Below are positions 47,880 to 58,370 of a DNA stretch of 64,000 bases, one piece after another. The stretch's first letter is position 1, and each line of letters starts with the position of its first letter. The translations under genes were made by a program, and so were the position numbers. This stretch comes from Geosiphon pyriformis (lineage: Eukaryota; Glomeromycota; Glomeromycetes; Archaeosporales; Geosiphonaceae), in assembly GCA_016748015.1 (NCBI GenBank), contig JAAOMT010000523.1, positions 1 to 64,000 on the forward strand, in the 5' to 3' direction. Under the pieces are notes generated by a model. It saw only the letters and a program-made list of their open reading frames with translations. It had not been told where the DNA came from and searched no databases.

Positions 47880-48819
47880 TTTTACTCATAAAATATAGAA
47901 ATTATATATTAGTATACAAAATTAGCCAATTAGAATGAGATGCAATAAAAGTGAAATTCCAGAATTCTTCTTAGAAAAATTACAGAATTCCAGAATTACA
48001 AGATTCCAGTAAGAGAAATTACAGAATTCCAGAATTCCAGGATTTTTCTTAAGGAATTACAGAATTCCAGAAATTTCAGGATTTCTGGCTAAGGAATTAA
48101 GGAATTCAAAGAATCTCATATAACAAAAATTATGTATATATAGCAGTAATATTAGAAACAGAAAAAACAGAATTCTTCAGCTAGAATTTCAGTTCAAAAA
48201 TTCTTAATTTAAAATCTCCAGTTCTAATTTTCTATCTATCTCTTTATACAATAGTATTCTATTACTTGAAGTGAAAATATAAAATATCAATAAAATACTT
48301 GTTACTATTACCATCTATCTTTCTGTTATCAACAAATTTATGTTAATAATTATCAATACTTAACTACACTAGACCAATAGCTCTTGATCATAGCTATTAA
48401 TAAAATACTAACTTTTTCTTGTCTTGGCTTATTTCTTTATTTTTTTTTCATTATTTTTATTATTTTTATTATTATTTTTTTGTTTTATTGTGGATTTACT
48501 AATTGATTAAAAGATTAACATATGAGATACTAATATTAGAATATAGTATTGGTAAAAGACCCAGAAATAAGAATAGACACTTGTAATTGAGGAAAGCTTA
48601 CCAGAAGATTGCCAGCCATTACACTAAAAAAAAATTAATGGAATTGCAATTCTGGAAGGTGACTGAAAACCATTATTGAATTTCTGTTCATTATACAAAG
48701 AACTCAACCAAAACCTTTAGACAATGAAAATCTTTAAATAATACCAATTATATCAGCTATTAAACACCAAGTTACAGATTTGTTATTTGATTTGAAACCC
48801 CAAATAATCACTTGTAACA
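47880..48819 (+). repeat. LTR, family C, copy C1 (solo, inside the LINE endonuclease)
   Basis: It starts TTTTACTCATAAAA (decayed TGTTAC) and ends CACTTGTAACA, 940 bases. The endonuclease frame is continuous in meaning across it. The part 47950-48110 contains at least four TTCCAGAA dyads and many GAATTC words. A TATATATA box lies at about 48133-48141, just after that array. Confidence 0.8.
47950..48142 (+). promoter_or_regulatory. Dyad array (TTCnnGAA type) and TATA box in LTR C1
   Basis: TTCCAGAA occurs near 47954, 47986, 48027 and 48067 within GAATTCCAGAATTC-like words. TATGTATATATAG follows at about 48130. The spacing fits a U3 enhancer followed by a core promoter. TTCnnGAA is the paired form of the heat-shock element half-site, but the function here is inference. 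Confidence 0.5.
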
Positions 48820-49130
48820 TTGGCTTTTTTCTGTTAGGTTTCTTTTCAAAAATAAACTTTCTGTTTTGATTTTAGGACTTTATACTGAAGTCTCCATAAC
48901 CATTTGTTTTTTGCAAGCTAATGAAATCAATTTTTTGATAGCTAAAGCTGTTAATAAATTCTTTTTTGTTATTCTGGGTGGCAATTTTAATAAAGATAGT
49001 TCATGTAAGTATGCTAGTTTCAAAAAATGCTATGACTTGGGTTTGGCCAATTCTCTGTTAAAGAGTTCAGTTGAAAAAAGTTACATATAGAAGAATTTAA
49101 GGGGTACTGAAAAAACAATTAATTATGTGT

Positions 49131-49938
49131 TGTTACTCATAAAAAAAAAACAGATATAAAAAATAGTAGACCAATAGAAAAATAGTAATCAGCACATGAG
49201 CACATTGCTCAGTAATATGAAACAATATTAGAAATCACAGTATATTGCTCAACAATGTGGAGCAATATCAGTAATCATAGCACATTTCTTGGAAATGTGA
49301 GCAATCTCATAAAACATCAATTATGTATATATAGTGGTAACATTAGAAGAAAAAAAAACAGACCTTTCAGTTTAGATTTGATCTAAGCAATCTTCTATAT
49401 CCCAAATATCAAATAAATAATTATTTACTATTTTAATTCACTTTCTACTATCAATACTTTATGTTGATAGTTGTTGACACTTAACCATACTGAAACAATA
49501 ACTCTTGATCATGACTATTGATGGGATATTAACATGCAAATTGCCTTGGCTTATTTTCTTATTTTTTTTTCTTTTTTTTTCTTTTCTTGCTTTATTTTTC
49601 TTTGTTTGTTAACTTGATTAAAAGAAATTATACATGGAGGTACTGACATCAGAATATAGCACTGGTAAAAAATCCAAGAATAAGGATAAACACTTAAAAT
49701 AGAGGATATTTTACCAGAAAAATTACTGGCTATCACACTGAGAAAAAAATTGACAAAACTGCAGTTTTGAGAAGCTACGGATAAAAACTATCAAGTAAAT
49801 CTCTGTTCATTATACAAAGAACTCAATTAAAACTTTCAGAAACTACATCTTCAGAAATTGCCAACAACATTATATCAATTGAGCACCAAGTTACAGGTTT
49901 GTTATTTGCTTTGAGACCCCAAATAATTATCTGTAATA
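49131..49938 (+). repeat. 5' LTR of Gypsy copy 2 (family C, copy C2)
   Basis: It starts TGTTACTCATAAA and ends ATCTGTAATA, 808 bases. A TATATATAG box is at about 49326. Upstream of it (49189-49310) are three perfect dyads different from those in the other LTRs: GAGCA-CAT-TGCTC (49198-49210), TTGCTC...GAGCAA (49245-49265) and CACATTTC-TTG-GAAATGTG (49281-49299). TT-TGGTGCTCTCTG follows as primer-binding site. Confidence 0.85.
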
Positions 49939-49952
49939 TTTGGTGCTCTCTG
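49881..49952 (+). promoter_or_regulatory. Primer-binding site with two-step stem in the LTR end
   Basis: GAGCACCAAGTTACAG (49881-49896) pairs with CTGTAATATTTGGTGCTC (49931-49948), which contains the LTR end and the start of the primer-binding site. Inside the loop TTATTTG (49902-49908) pairs with CAAATAA (49920-49926). The same pairs are readable in C1, C3 and C4. I could not identify the primer tRNA. Confidence 0.6.
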
Positions 49953-50003
49953 TAAAGTATAATCTAACAGAGAACCAACACCAACAGATAACTATCCAAA
50001 ACA

Positions 50004-52000
50004 GTGGCAGAATCCAAAGAAATAGGGACAAACCATTTAGGATTTGCAAAATCTTTATTTCAACACTATCACATCCACCTTGAATTAACAAATAATAGTT
50101 GGCCAACAGAATTAGCTTTTAACTGTTATGTCAACAAGAGAATAGTATATTATTTGAGAGGCCAAGAAGATCCAGAATCTACCTTCAACAATTTCTTTAG
50201 TGAACTACTCCAAAGCACCACCCTTTCACAAAACTACTTATTCACACCCCTAATCACAGAAATAAACAGAAAAATTAAAAAATACACCAAACAGAAATTT
50301 CCTATTACATTTGCTGACAAAGGAAAAGGAAGATTACAAATACCAGCAAGAACACCAAAACAAATCCAACTACCTACTTGGAAGAAACAAAAATTTGATT
50401 CACTTGCTAATTCATCATATTACCACACACCCAGAAGTACTATAAACATAACAAGTACAACAACACCATTAAACAGAATCTTATTTCAAAGAAAACAGAA
50501 TTATTGGAAACATATAGTGATTATTTTAAGGGATTTAAATTGCACCATCAGAAATTCAATTACCACCACCACAACCAAATTTCGAAGCCATTAATCCTTG
50601 AAAAATAACCAACTCCAAGAAAAAAAAAAATAGTAATCAAGAAATTAGCAAGCAAAACCTGATCCTAAAAAATTTAGAAATTGAAACTCTAGTTAATCAA
50701 ACTCCAAAAAATCAGAACAATATAAACTCTGACATTATTAATCAGGAAAACTTACCTTCAGTAATTGTGATTAATCCACCACCAGCCCCACTAATTGATG
50801 AACAGCAACAACAACAGCCACAACCACCACTCCAACAGCAACTACAACAACAACCACCACCACTACCACCACCACTCCAGCAGCAACTACAATAACAACC
50901 ACAACAACAAATAGCCTACACTCCAATTGCAAAAATTGAAAAATTTACTGGTAAAGAGAACAACACTCAAGTATGGCTCAACGACATAGAAAAAACCATT
51001 GCAGTCAATAGATAGAACAATAAAAGAGCACTCCAAGCCATCTCCTATTTCCTACAAGATACTGCTAACTTGTGGTATTAAAGCTTAGCCACCAAATTTT
51101 AAATGTTCCAGGAATTTAAAATTGCATTCTTGAGATATTTTAGTAATAATAACAGTATTAATTGTCTAGCCAACATTTTTACCACAATCAAACAGAAAAA
51201 AACTGAAGCAGTTACCACTTACTTGGAATGCTTCCACAGGAACTTGCACCAAATTTAAGCAATCCAAGCTGACTATTTTACAGCATCACAGATTCTGAAC
51301 CAGTTTATCTATGGTCTGTGCAGTAGCCTTCTGCAATGTGTATGATCATTACATCCAACAACACTCTAAGATGCAGTCACACAGACCAGAGACTTTGAGT
51401 TAACTGAATTAGAGGCTAATCACACCCAAGCCATGAACCTAGTCATAAATAGATTATCTGACTTGGATTCCAAATTGAAACAACTTAATGATTCAATTAA
51501 TCAGAAGTTAGAAGGATACTTAGCTAATAATCATGCAATTTATCAGTTACTTTAACAATGCAATAACTCCAAAAATGTAAATCACTACCAAAATCAGTTA
51601 TGTCCATCATCATCTAATCAGTTATGGCAGCAAGAAACACATATCTACCACAATTGTAGTAAACAAGACCATTTGAGAATTGACTGCTATTTTTATAATA
51701 ATAACTTATGATCAGAAAATTAATATTGAAACTCTGATCACAGATTCCAAACTCTGAATCAAAATACAAATCAGAATCAACACTCACCTTACTACACCCA
51801 AATGATGCAACAGCCAATTTATTAACCACCCATATATCAAGCTCTAATCTATTAGCTAACAACACTCATCATTTATCAACCACAGCCTCAAGTAATTTAT
51901 CAACCCCAACAAAATTCAACACCACCACAAAACTTATCTCAAAATAGAACCCACAGGCCAAGAATAACACAACAAAACTGAAGATTGATAATAATAGTCT
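50004..52000 (+). pseudogene. Gypsy copy 2 gag
   Basis: The first open part (50004-50594) begins with GTG where an ATG would be expected, followed by AESKEIGTNHLGFAKSLFQH and FADKGKGRLQ. Then come a Gln/Pro-rich linker (50810-50930), the capsid region (IAKIEKFTGKENNTQVWLND, LRYFSNNNSINCL, 50925-51330) and a zinc knuckle near 51630-51680. The knuckle reads Y-x2-C-x4-H-x4-C, with the first Cys changed to Tyr. Gag would package the RNA. Several TAG/TAA stops lie in place of CAG/CAA/TGG-type codons. Confidence 0.78.
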
Positions 52001-52249
52001 ATCAACTAATCTCCAGTTTCTCAACTTAAATCTCAAAATTTCAACAACAGAATTCAGGCACTGAGTACACCCAACACTATTTAAGTCTTCTGGTTATTCC
52101 AAAAGATGCTTCATCTAACAACTAAAAACCCAACCAAAACAAATTACCTACCAGTAATATATTTCCAGCTATCATAACCAATAATAAATTGCTAGCAGCA
52201 ATTTTCCCATTTGAATTTAAGGAACCAACACAAACACCATTGTTCAGTA

Positions 52250-52680
52250 GAACTGCACTTAAAGAAAAACCAATTACCATCATGTACACTGATGCCAAAG
52301 TCAATGGCCACTCTATAAAGCTCATCCTTAATAGTGGGTCAACAGGCAACATTATTACATGACAACTCATGAACCAATTAGGTTGCCAAGTTGATCATGC
52401 TGCTAGTGCCAGAATCATAACTGCTAATGGAATGACCAAAACTCTAATTGGTAAAATAGATGGCTTCCCATTTGAAGTCAATGGCATCATAATATCAATC
52501 AAGATATTGGTAATAGAAGCAACTTAGTACCAAGCTCTTGTTGGAAACAATTGGCTGTTTAAAACCAATGCCATGCTTAATTGGAACATCCAAGAACTGC
52601 AACTCAGCCAAAATGGCCACCACACATGCATGCCAGCCACTTGTAGTTACTTTAAGACCACTACTAACAACAAGCTACTC
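52250..52680 (+). pseudogene. Gypsy copy 2 aspartic protease
   Basis: VNGHSIKLILNSGSTGNIIT at about 52297-52360 is the active-site region; the catalytic Asp reads Asn (N-S-G instead of D-S/T-G). The flap and second half follow with ITANGMTKTLIGKIDGFPFE and YQALVGNNWLFK. A stop lies after IIT. It would process Gag-Pol if intact. Confidence 0.78.
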
Positions 52681-52979
52681 ATTAAATTAGAAGAAAAAAA
52701 AAGAAAACCTACCTAGAAAGCCTACCAAGTTTCCTGGGTTGACATTAAGCACAATGAGTTGCCACCAGTACTATTCTGGGATGACAATAAAAAGGGAAAA
52801 AAAAAGGAAAAATCTACCAAAAATGCCAACCAAACATAGTGAACTGATGACAATGATACTGAACTAACACTAATATAGAAATGGAAAGAGAATACAAAAA
52901 GAAAAAAAAAGAGACAGCACCAACTACCACTGCCACTCATATTTTCTATACTTATACCATCTAACTATCATCAACTGAA

Positions 52980-53630
52980 ACTAGTATGCATCAACTGTGA
53001 CAAAAAATTGTCTACAATAGGCCCATGCTGTGGCAACAACGAAGAATGGCCGACAACAACTAAATTCTATTGCTGCTTATGCTTTATTAATTAGTTTGGA
53101 CGACCAAAAAGACAAAGAAAATAGAACAACAAATCATGCTTGGCTTGTGGTGAAACTCTTCTTGACAAAAAAATGTGGAATGACATCCCTGAGAGAAGAA
53201 AAACATACAACGAATTGTGTTAGTACACAATCCTAATAAGCAGCTGGATAAAAAAAAGGACACCAATAGAAGCAGCCTAAAGGAAAGCAGTAAAACAGTT
53301 AGATGGATGTCTACACAATGACAACAAAATTTGGCAAATGGCCCTTGTTAAAATCAAAGGAGTGTCATCAGAAGAAATAAAAATCATCAAAAACAACCCA
53401 TCAAAATCTATAAAACTTGATTGGAGCCCAAACCCAAATATTGTCCTAGAGCCAATAGACCCAGAATAATTCTATAAGTACTACCAAAAATTAGCACTCA
53501 CTTGAGAAGAACAAGAGCAATAGTTAAAAGAAATAAATACACAACTATGTAATCATTGTTTGATCTCATGTGATTTTCAATATTGTAATGAGTGTGACCT
53601 TATTTACAATTCACTACCATGCATAATTTA
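52980..53630 (+). pseudogene. Gypsy copy 2 Cys-rich (multi-CxxC) module
   Basis: Read through a few stops, the stretch shows C-I-N-C, C-C, C-x-x-C (FYCCLC), C-L-A-C-G-E, then a linker and C-N-H-C and Y-C-N-E-C. The block FGRPKRQ lies between the second and third pairs. The pattern of at least five cysteine pairs suggests several zinc sites. I do not recognise a known domain. Copies 1 and 3 have the same arrangement, with some Cys lost to Tyr. Confidence 0.62.
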
Positions 53631-53869
53631 CATGATTCCAGAAAAAAAAGAACCAATCAGCAACTGCACATCAGAATCAACTTTCAATTTCAATTCAAAC
53701 TCTAACAATGATGATAACAAGAATAACAGTTCCAGCTCCATTCAAAATGGCAACAAAAATAACAACAATTTGTACTCTGATTCAAACCCCAAAACATATA
53801 TCACTCTTCCTAATCTCTTCAAGGAACAGGAACTTAAATAGTTCAGTAATAACAATGAAGGCATTATGC

Positions 53870-54290
53870 CAAAATAAGCACATGATACTGATGCAGAATT
53901 TGATCTAAGATATTCAGGAAAAAATGTCATTAAATTGGAACCACATTTATGTATCTGCATTAATCTCAAAGTAGCATTAAAAATTCTAGCAACAACAATG
54001 GTTCAACTAGCATCCAGAAGTAGTTTAGTAAAAAAAAGAATCAACATCAGGAAAGAAATAATTGACACAGGATATGTAAGAAATATTATTGCAATACTAC
54101 AAAATAACTCAGAAAAGGTCTACATCATAGAGCCAAATGAAAAGATAGCACAGGCAATATTTCTGCCTCTGGTTAAAATAGCTTAATTAATATCAGTAGG
54201 AAACAGGGAAGAATTAAGAATTACAACTAAAGGGATACAGGGTTTCGGATTTATGGGTAGAATAGATGTACCAGTTAATATGACAGAAGA
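53870..54290 (+). pseudogene. Gypsy copy 2 dUTPase domain
   Basis: Five dUTPase motifs are readable in order. LCICINLKVAL sits at motif 1, ASRSSLVKK at motif 2, EIIDTGYVRNIIAILQNNS at motif 3 (catalytic Asp kept), EKIAQAIF at motif 4 and GFGFMG at motif 5 (normally G-F-G-S-T-G). One TAA stop lies after LPLVKIA at 54184. The domain hydrolyses dUTP to dUMP. It directly precedes the pre-RT linker, with no protease or linker between. Confidence 0.8.
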
Positions 54291-55005
54291 AAAAATTGTT
54301 GACAAGGGAGAAATTATCTCTATTTGCCAACCAATTTTCATTCCACCATATGACCAGTACATAGTAGTTATAGAGAGAAAAGTAAAGGATCAAGTACAGA
54401 TTTTTGAAGCAGAAACAACAATTTGTGAATCAGGAAAAATTGAATTAGTCAATCTACACATACCAGCCAAAAACCACAGTTACATCAAAATTTCCATTTA
54501 CAACAACACAAGAGATATTATTGAGATACCAAAAGGAACCATCATTGGATATTTAACCACCAAAATTGAAGACCAACTGCCAAACACCATTTCAGACTTT
54601 CTACAACTGTGTGAATATATAAATATTACATCTCAAACAATATACAAACGAGAAGAATGTTATTTGCTCCAACCAAAACAATTGGAACAAATGAACTTGG
54701 GAAATTTAGACCCACTACAACATATGCAATTCAAGATATTATTCAACAACTTCAATGACATTTTTGCCAGTGAAAATGAATTTGGCAGAACTAACATAAT
54801 CCAGCATCAGATCAAAACTGAAGATGCAATGCCAATCAAACAAAGAGCATATAGAGTACCACTAACCAGCCATAAGATCATTTGTCAAGAAATTAATTGA
54901 ATGCTCAACAATGGGCTAATTTAGCTATCAATGAGCCCATGATCATTACCAGTAGTACTAATCTATAAAAAAAATAGAAAAATCTGCTTTTGTATAAATT
55001 ACTGG
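54291..55005 (+). pseudogene. Gypsy copy 2 pre-RT linker and RT start
   Basis: An open frame to 54900 contains IFIPPYDQYIVVIERKVKD, IEIPKGTIIGYLTT, QPKQLEQMNLGNLDPLQHMQ and FNDIFASENEFGRTNI, the last being the usual lead into Gypsy RT. The RT fingers follow with stops (LPVVLIYKKNRKICFC). It is then cut by the LTR at 55006. The linker is also well kept in copy 3 (59214-59846). Confidence 0.8.
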
Positions 55006-55852
55006 TGTTACAAGTGATTATTTGAGGTCTCAAATCAAATAACAAATTCATAACTTGGTGCTCAATTGATATATAATGATGTTAGTTTCTAATAGTTTTG
55101 TTGATCTGAAGATTTTGTTGTGGAGTTTTTTATATAATGAACAGAGATTCAATAGTTGTTTCTAGTAGCCTTCCAGAATTGCAATTTCATCCAATTTCTT
55201 TCTCAGCATAGTGGCCAGTAATCTTGACAGAGATGCTCTTTTGGTAAGTTATCCTTAAATTCTCAATTCCTATACCCTTCCTTTGGGGTCTTTTATCAGA
55301 CTATTCTTGATGTCAATAACTTAGCACTTAATCTCCAATTAATTAGTAAAACAAAAGAAATAACAAAATAAAAAAAAATAAAAAAAAATAAGCCAAGGCA
55401 ATGAATATTAGTATTCCATCAATAGCCATGATTAAAAGCTATTGTTCCAGTATGGTTAAGTATCAATTACTGTCAACATAAAATGTTGATAGTGGAAAAT
55501 AGATTTGTGATATTAAATAATTATTTATTGATATTTGTGATATGAAAGGCTGCTTAGATTAAATCTAAACTGAAAGATCTGTTTTTTCTACTTCTAATGC
55601 TACCACTATATATATATAATTAAGATTTCTTAATTCCTCAATTTTTCACACCAGGAATTCTGGAATTCTGTTATTCCTTTTGAAAGGAATTCTGAAATTC
55701 TGGAATCCTGTGATTCCTTTGTACAAAAATCCTGAAATTCCTGGAATCCTGCAATTCCTCTTGAGAGAAATTCTGGAATTCCATATTTACTATGACTACT
55801 TCTAATTGGCTAATTTATATGCTAATATATTTCCTATATTCTATAAGTAACA
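55006..55852 (-). repeat. 3' LTR of Gypsy copy 3 (family C, copy C4)
   Basis: On the minus strand it starts TGTTACTTATAG at 55852 and ends CACTTGTAACA at 55006, 847 bases. The purine-rich AAAAAGAGAGAA just inside the element (about 55855-55866) fits a polypurine tract. The U3 has GAATTC/TTCTGGAA dyads (55650-55790) like C1. A TATATATATA box is at about 55600. The base ACTGG at 55001-55005 is the expected target-site copy. Confidence 0.85.
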
Positions 55853-55865
55853 TTATTCTCTCTTT

Positions 55866-56160
55866 TTAATATTGAGCTCTATCAAGATCTCCTAATTCTA
55901 ATTCTCCATCTTTAAATATTTCTTGAACTTTTTTTTTGAGAATTACTTGGGTTATCTTGTTTTGTAATTCTTCAAATTGGGTGTTGGTTATTTTTCCTAT
56001 TTGGTTAACTATAATGGAGTCCAATTCCAGATTAAGTAAGATTTTTGGTCTGTCTTGGAATCCCATCTGTAGCCTATAGATGGCTCTTGCTTGTGTAGTC
56101 AAATTGTTCTTTCCCACAAATTGTTCTAGTTGTTGCAGTATTGTTGTGTCGAATAATCAT
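55866..56160 (-). pseudogene. Gypsy copy 3 C-terminal region after integrase
   Basis: The open frame 55866-56117 reads QARAIYRLQMGFQDRP and ends GELELGDLDRAQY, about 10 bases before the polypurine tract. It is charged and helical, with no domain I recognise. It may be part of the polyprotein or a small separate ORF. Confidence 0.5.
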
Positions 56161-56549
56161 TTTGTTTTATCCATGTATAAGTTCTGAATATTCAAATGTT
56201 GTCCCAAGTGGAAATAACAAAAGTTTCTTGAAAATTCGTGTATCTATCATTTCCAAGTTTCTTTGGTTAACTCTTGATATGTGGTAACATTTGTTGGTTC
56301 TTCTATTGTTAATTTTATTTTTAGAATCATTTTGTCAATAGTGTTTTCTGTTTTTCTTTGACTTTTGTATTTGGGTATTTTTCTGGTATCTCAATATTGA
56401 ATAGTTTGTTGATTAATAGTAATTTCTATATTCTGTTGTTGAATTAGTTGGAAGAGTTGTTGTGCTAGTGAGTAGATATTGTTAGTAATTTCCATTTTTC
56501 TGAGGTCTTTTGTTATGTCTACTATGTTTTTATATACTTTTTTTATTGT

Positions 56550-57932
56550 TCAATTTTACATGTTTGGTCTAATAATTATGATTGGTTCTAAATCTCGTGA
56601 AATCTTATCTGGTTGAACTAGTATTCTCTGTACTCCTAATTGTGGAATATTACTGGTTAATGGTAACACTATATGATAATATGATTTCAGTTGATCATCA
56701 TGTACTACTTTGGCTAAGATTTTGTTGTTCCATCTTAGTTTATACACTCCATTTCCAAAAATTTTTTTTATGTAAAATGGTCCATCTTATTTGGGGTCAA
56801 ATTTTCTACTCTATTGTTTTTCTGCTTTGGTATGATGTAAAAATACTTTGTTTCCAATCTTGAATTTAACTGGTTTATCTGGTAGTTGGTTGTCATGTCT
56901 TTCTTTTTGTTTTATTTGTGATTTTTGTATGTTATCAGCTGCTTTTTGCCATTTGTTTTCTAGTGTTTCCATCAAGTCATATGTTTTTTTTAGCAATATT
57001 TCCTGAAAATTGTCTTTGGTTATTGGTTTTGTTGGATATGTTTTGATTTTTATCTCAACTGGTACTGTTGCTGTCCTTCTATATACTAATTTAAATAGTG
57101 TTACTTGTATAGTGTTTTGCTTCATTGTCCAATAAGCAAATAATACTGATGGTATAATCAAGTCTCATTTGTCCTGGTTTTCTTGGCTGATTTTGGCAAT
57201 AACTTTACACAATGTTCTGTTAAACTTTTCAATTAACCCATTCATTTATAGATGGTATGATAATAATAATAGTCTTTTTATCCCAAATCTTTAACTTAAT
57301 TTTGTCAATGTTTTATTCACAAAGTGAGTTTTTTGATCTAATAATAGTTCTTTTGGACATCCATGTTGACAGATCAAATCTTGATAAACAAATTTGGCAA
57401 TAACTTTTGCATCTGCTCTTTAAATGGCTTTTGCTTCTGGCCATTTTGTAAGATAATCTATGGCTACTGCAATATATCTGTTGTCTCTGCTGGTAATTGT
57501 TAATAGTCTGACTAAGTTAATTCTAATACAGTCAAATGGTTGTCCCATTTTGATTGGTTTTAATGGCTCACTGGGTTTTGTTCCACCTCTTCTTTGACAA
57601 GCATCACAATTTTGAACATATTGAATAATATCCAGATATATTGATGACCAATAGTATCTTTTTCTGGTTCTTTTTATGGTTGCTTTTTTATGAAAATGTC
57701 CTGCTATTGGATCTGAATGCATGTTGAACAATATTGTCTCTTTCTTTGGTTTTGTGATTATTCTGGTTGGCTGATCTGAATTCTTTCTGTTTTTCTGGTA
57801 AAGTATATTTTGGTGATTGATAAAGTATCTTGATTGCTGTTTTATGTTGTTTTGTTCTTTTTGAGATAATTTCTCCTTGAACAATTGAGTATTTATATAA
57901 TGTTGGAGTTGTTGGTATTTTTGTATATTCAT
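56550..57932 (-). pseudogene. Gypsy copy 3 integrase
   Basis: The zinc-binding end is clear at 57570-57730: H-x3-5-H (HSDPIAGHFHKKAT) and C-D-A-C. The catalytic core follows with FDCIRINLVRLLTITS and AIDYLTKWPEAKAI. The first Asp of the D-D-E triad reads Asn (I-N-L-V). The C-terminal part 56811-57161 has SVLFAYWTMKQNT and the GNKVFLHH block of the SH3-like end. A broken DNA-binding end continues to 56556. Confidence 0.83.
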
Positions 57933-57949
57933 GTTTTGTTATATTTTTG

Positions 57950-58370
57950 GATTAAAATGTTTTTAGATTTGTCTTATTCGTGACAGACCATCAGCATTTC
58001 TGTTTTTTTTTTCTTTTTTGTAATGCACTGTATAATTAAATAGTGAAAGTTCTATTTTCCATCTGGCATGACAATCATTTGCAAATTCTTATTTCTGGAT
58101 TGAAGTTAATTCTTTGTAATCAGTGTACACATCAAACTTTTGACTCAAGTATTTTTTCCATTTGATGACAGCCTAATAGATGGCTAAGTGTTCCAATGCT
58201 GGAGTTCCATAGTTTTTTTTAGCTGGACTTAAGCTTCTATTGGCATAAGCTACTGGATGTTCTCATCCATCTGGTTTTTTTTGAAATAATACTGCTCTCA
58301 ATGCTTGACCAGATGCATCAGTTGTAATTATAAATGGCTTGCTATGATCTGAATAGATCAGTACTGGAGC
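57950..58370 (-). pseudogene. Gypsy copy 3 RNase H
   Basis: No single long frame survives, but the order TTDASG-like (near 58310), FDVYTD-like (58125) and the NADGLSR-like end (near 57980) can be followed on the minus strand through stops. Position between RT and integrase supports it. Confidence 0.6.

Larger units (their letters stand above)
47611..49130 (+). pseudogene. LINE ORF2 apurinic-type endonuclease domain, split by a solo LTR
   Basis: The first part (47611-47879) reads VATCNIRNINN and IFTETKLK, the first strand and the catalytic Glu loop of the EEP endonuclease. After the LTR at 47880-48819 it resumes with KNKLSVLILGLYTEVS and FVILGGNFNKD near 48975, where the family motif G-G-D-F-N reads G-G-N-F-N. 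The enzyme would nick target DNA to prime reverse transcription. The downstream RT is absent because the Gypsy copy 2 LTR begins at 49131. Confidence 0.75.
49939..55005 (+). mobile_element. Ty3/Gypsy retrotransposon copy 2, internal region, interrupted in RT
   Basis: In order: gag (50004-52000), protease (52250-52680), Cys-rich module (52980-53630), dUTPase (53870-54290), pre-RT linker (54291-54900) and the start of RT (54900-55000, VLIYKKNRKICFCINYW). At 55006 the 3' LTR of copy 3 begins on the other strand, so the rest of copy 2 should lie beyond the right edge of the window. Stops are moderate in number, less than in copy 1. Confidence 0.88.

Noticed and set aside
50004-50594. Intact gag gene of Gypsy copy 2
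   Set aside because: The open part is only the N-terminal 196 codons, starts with GTG, and is followed by stops through the capsid and knuckle.
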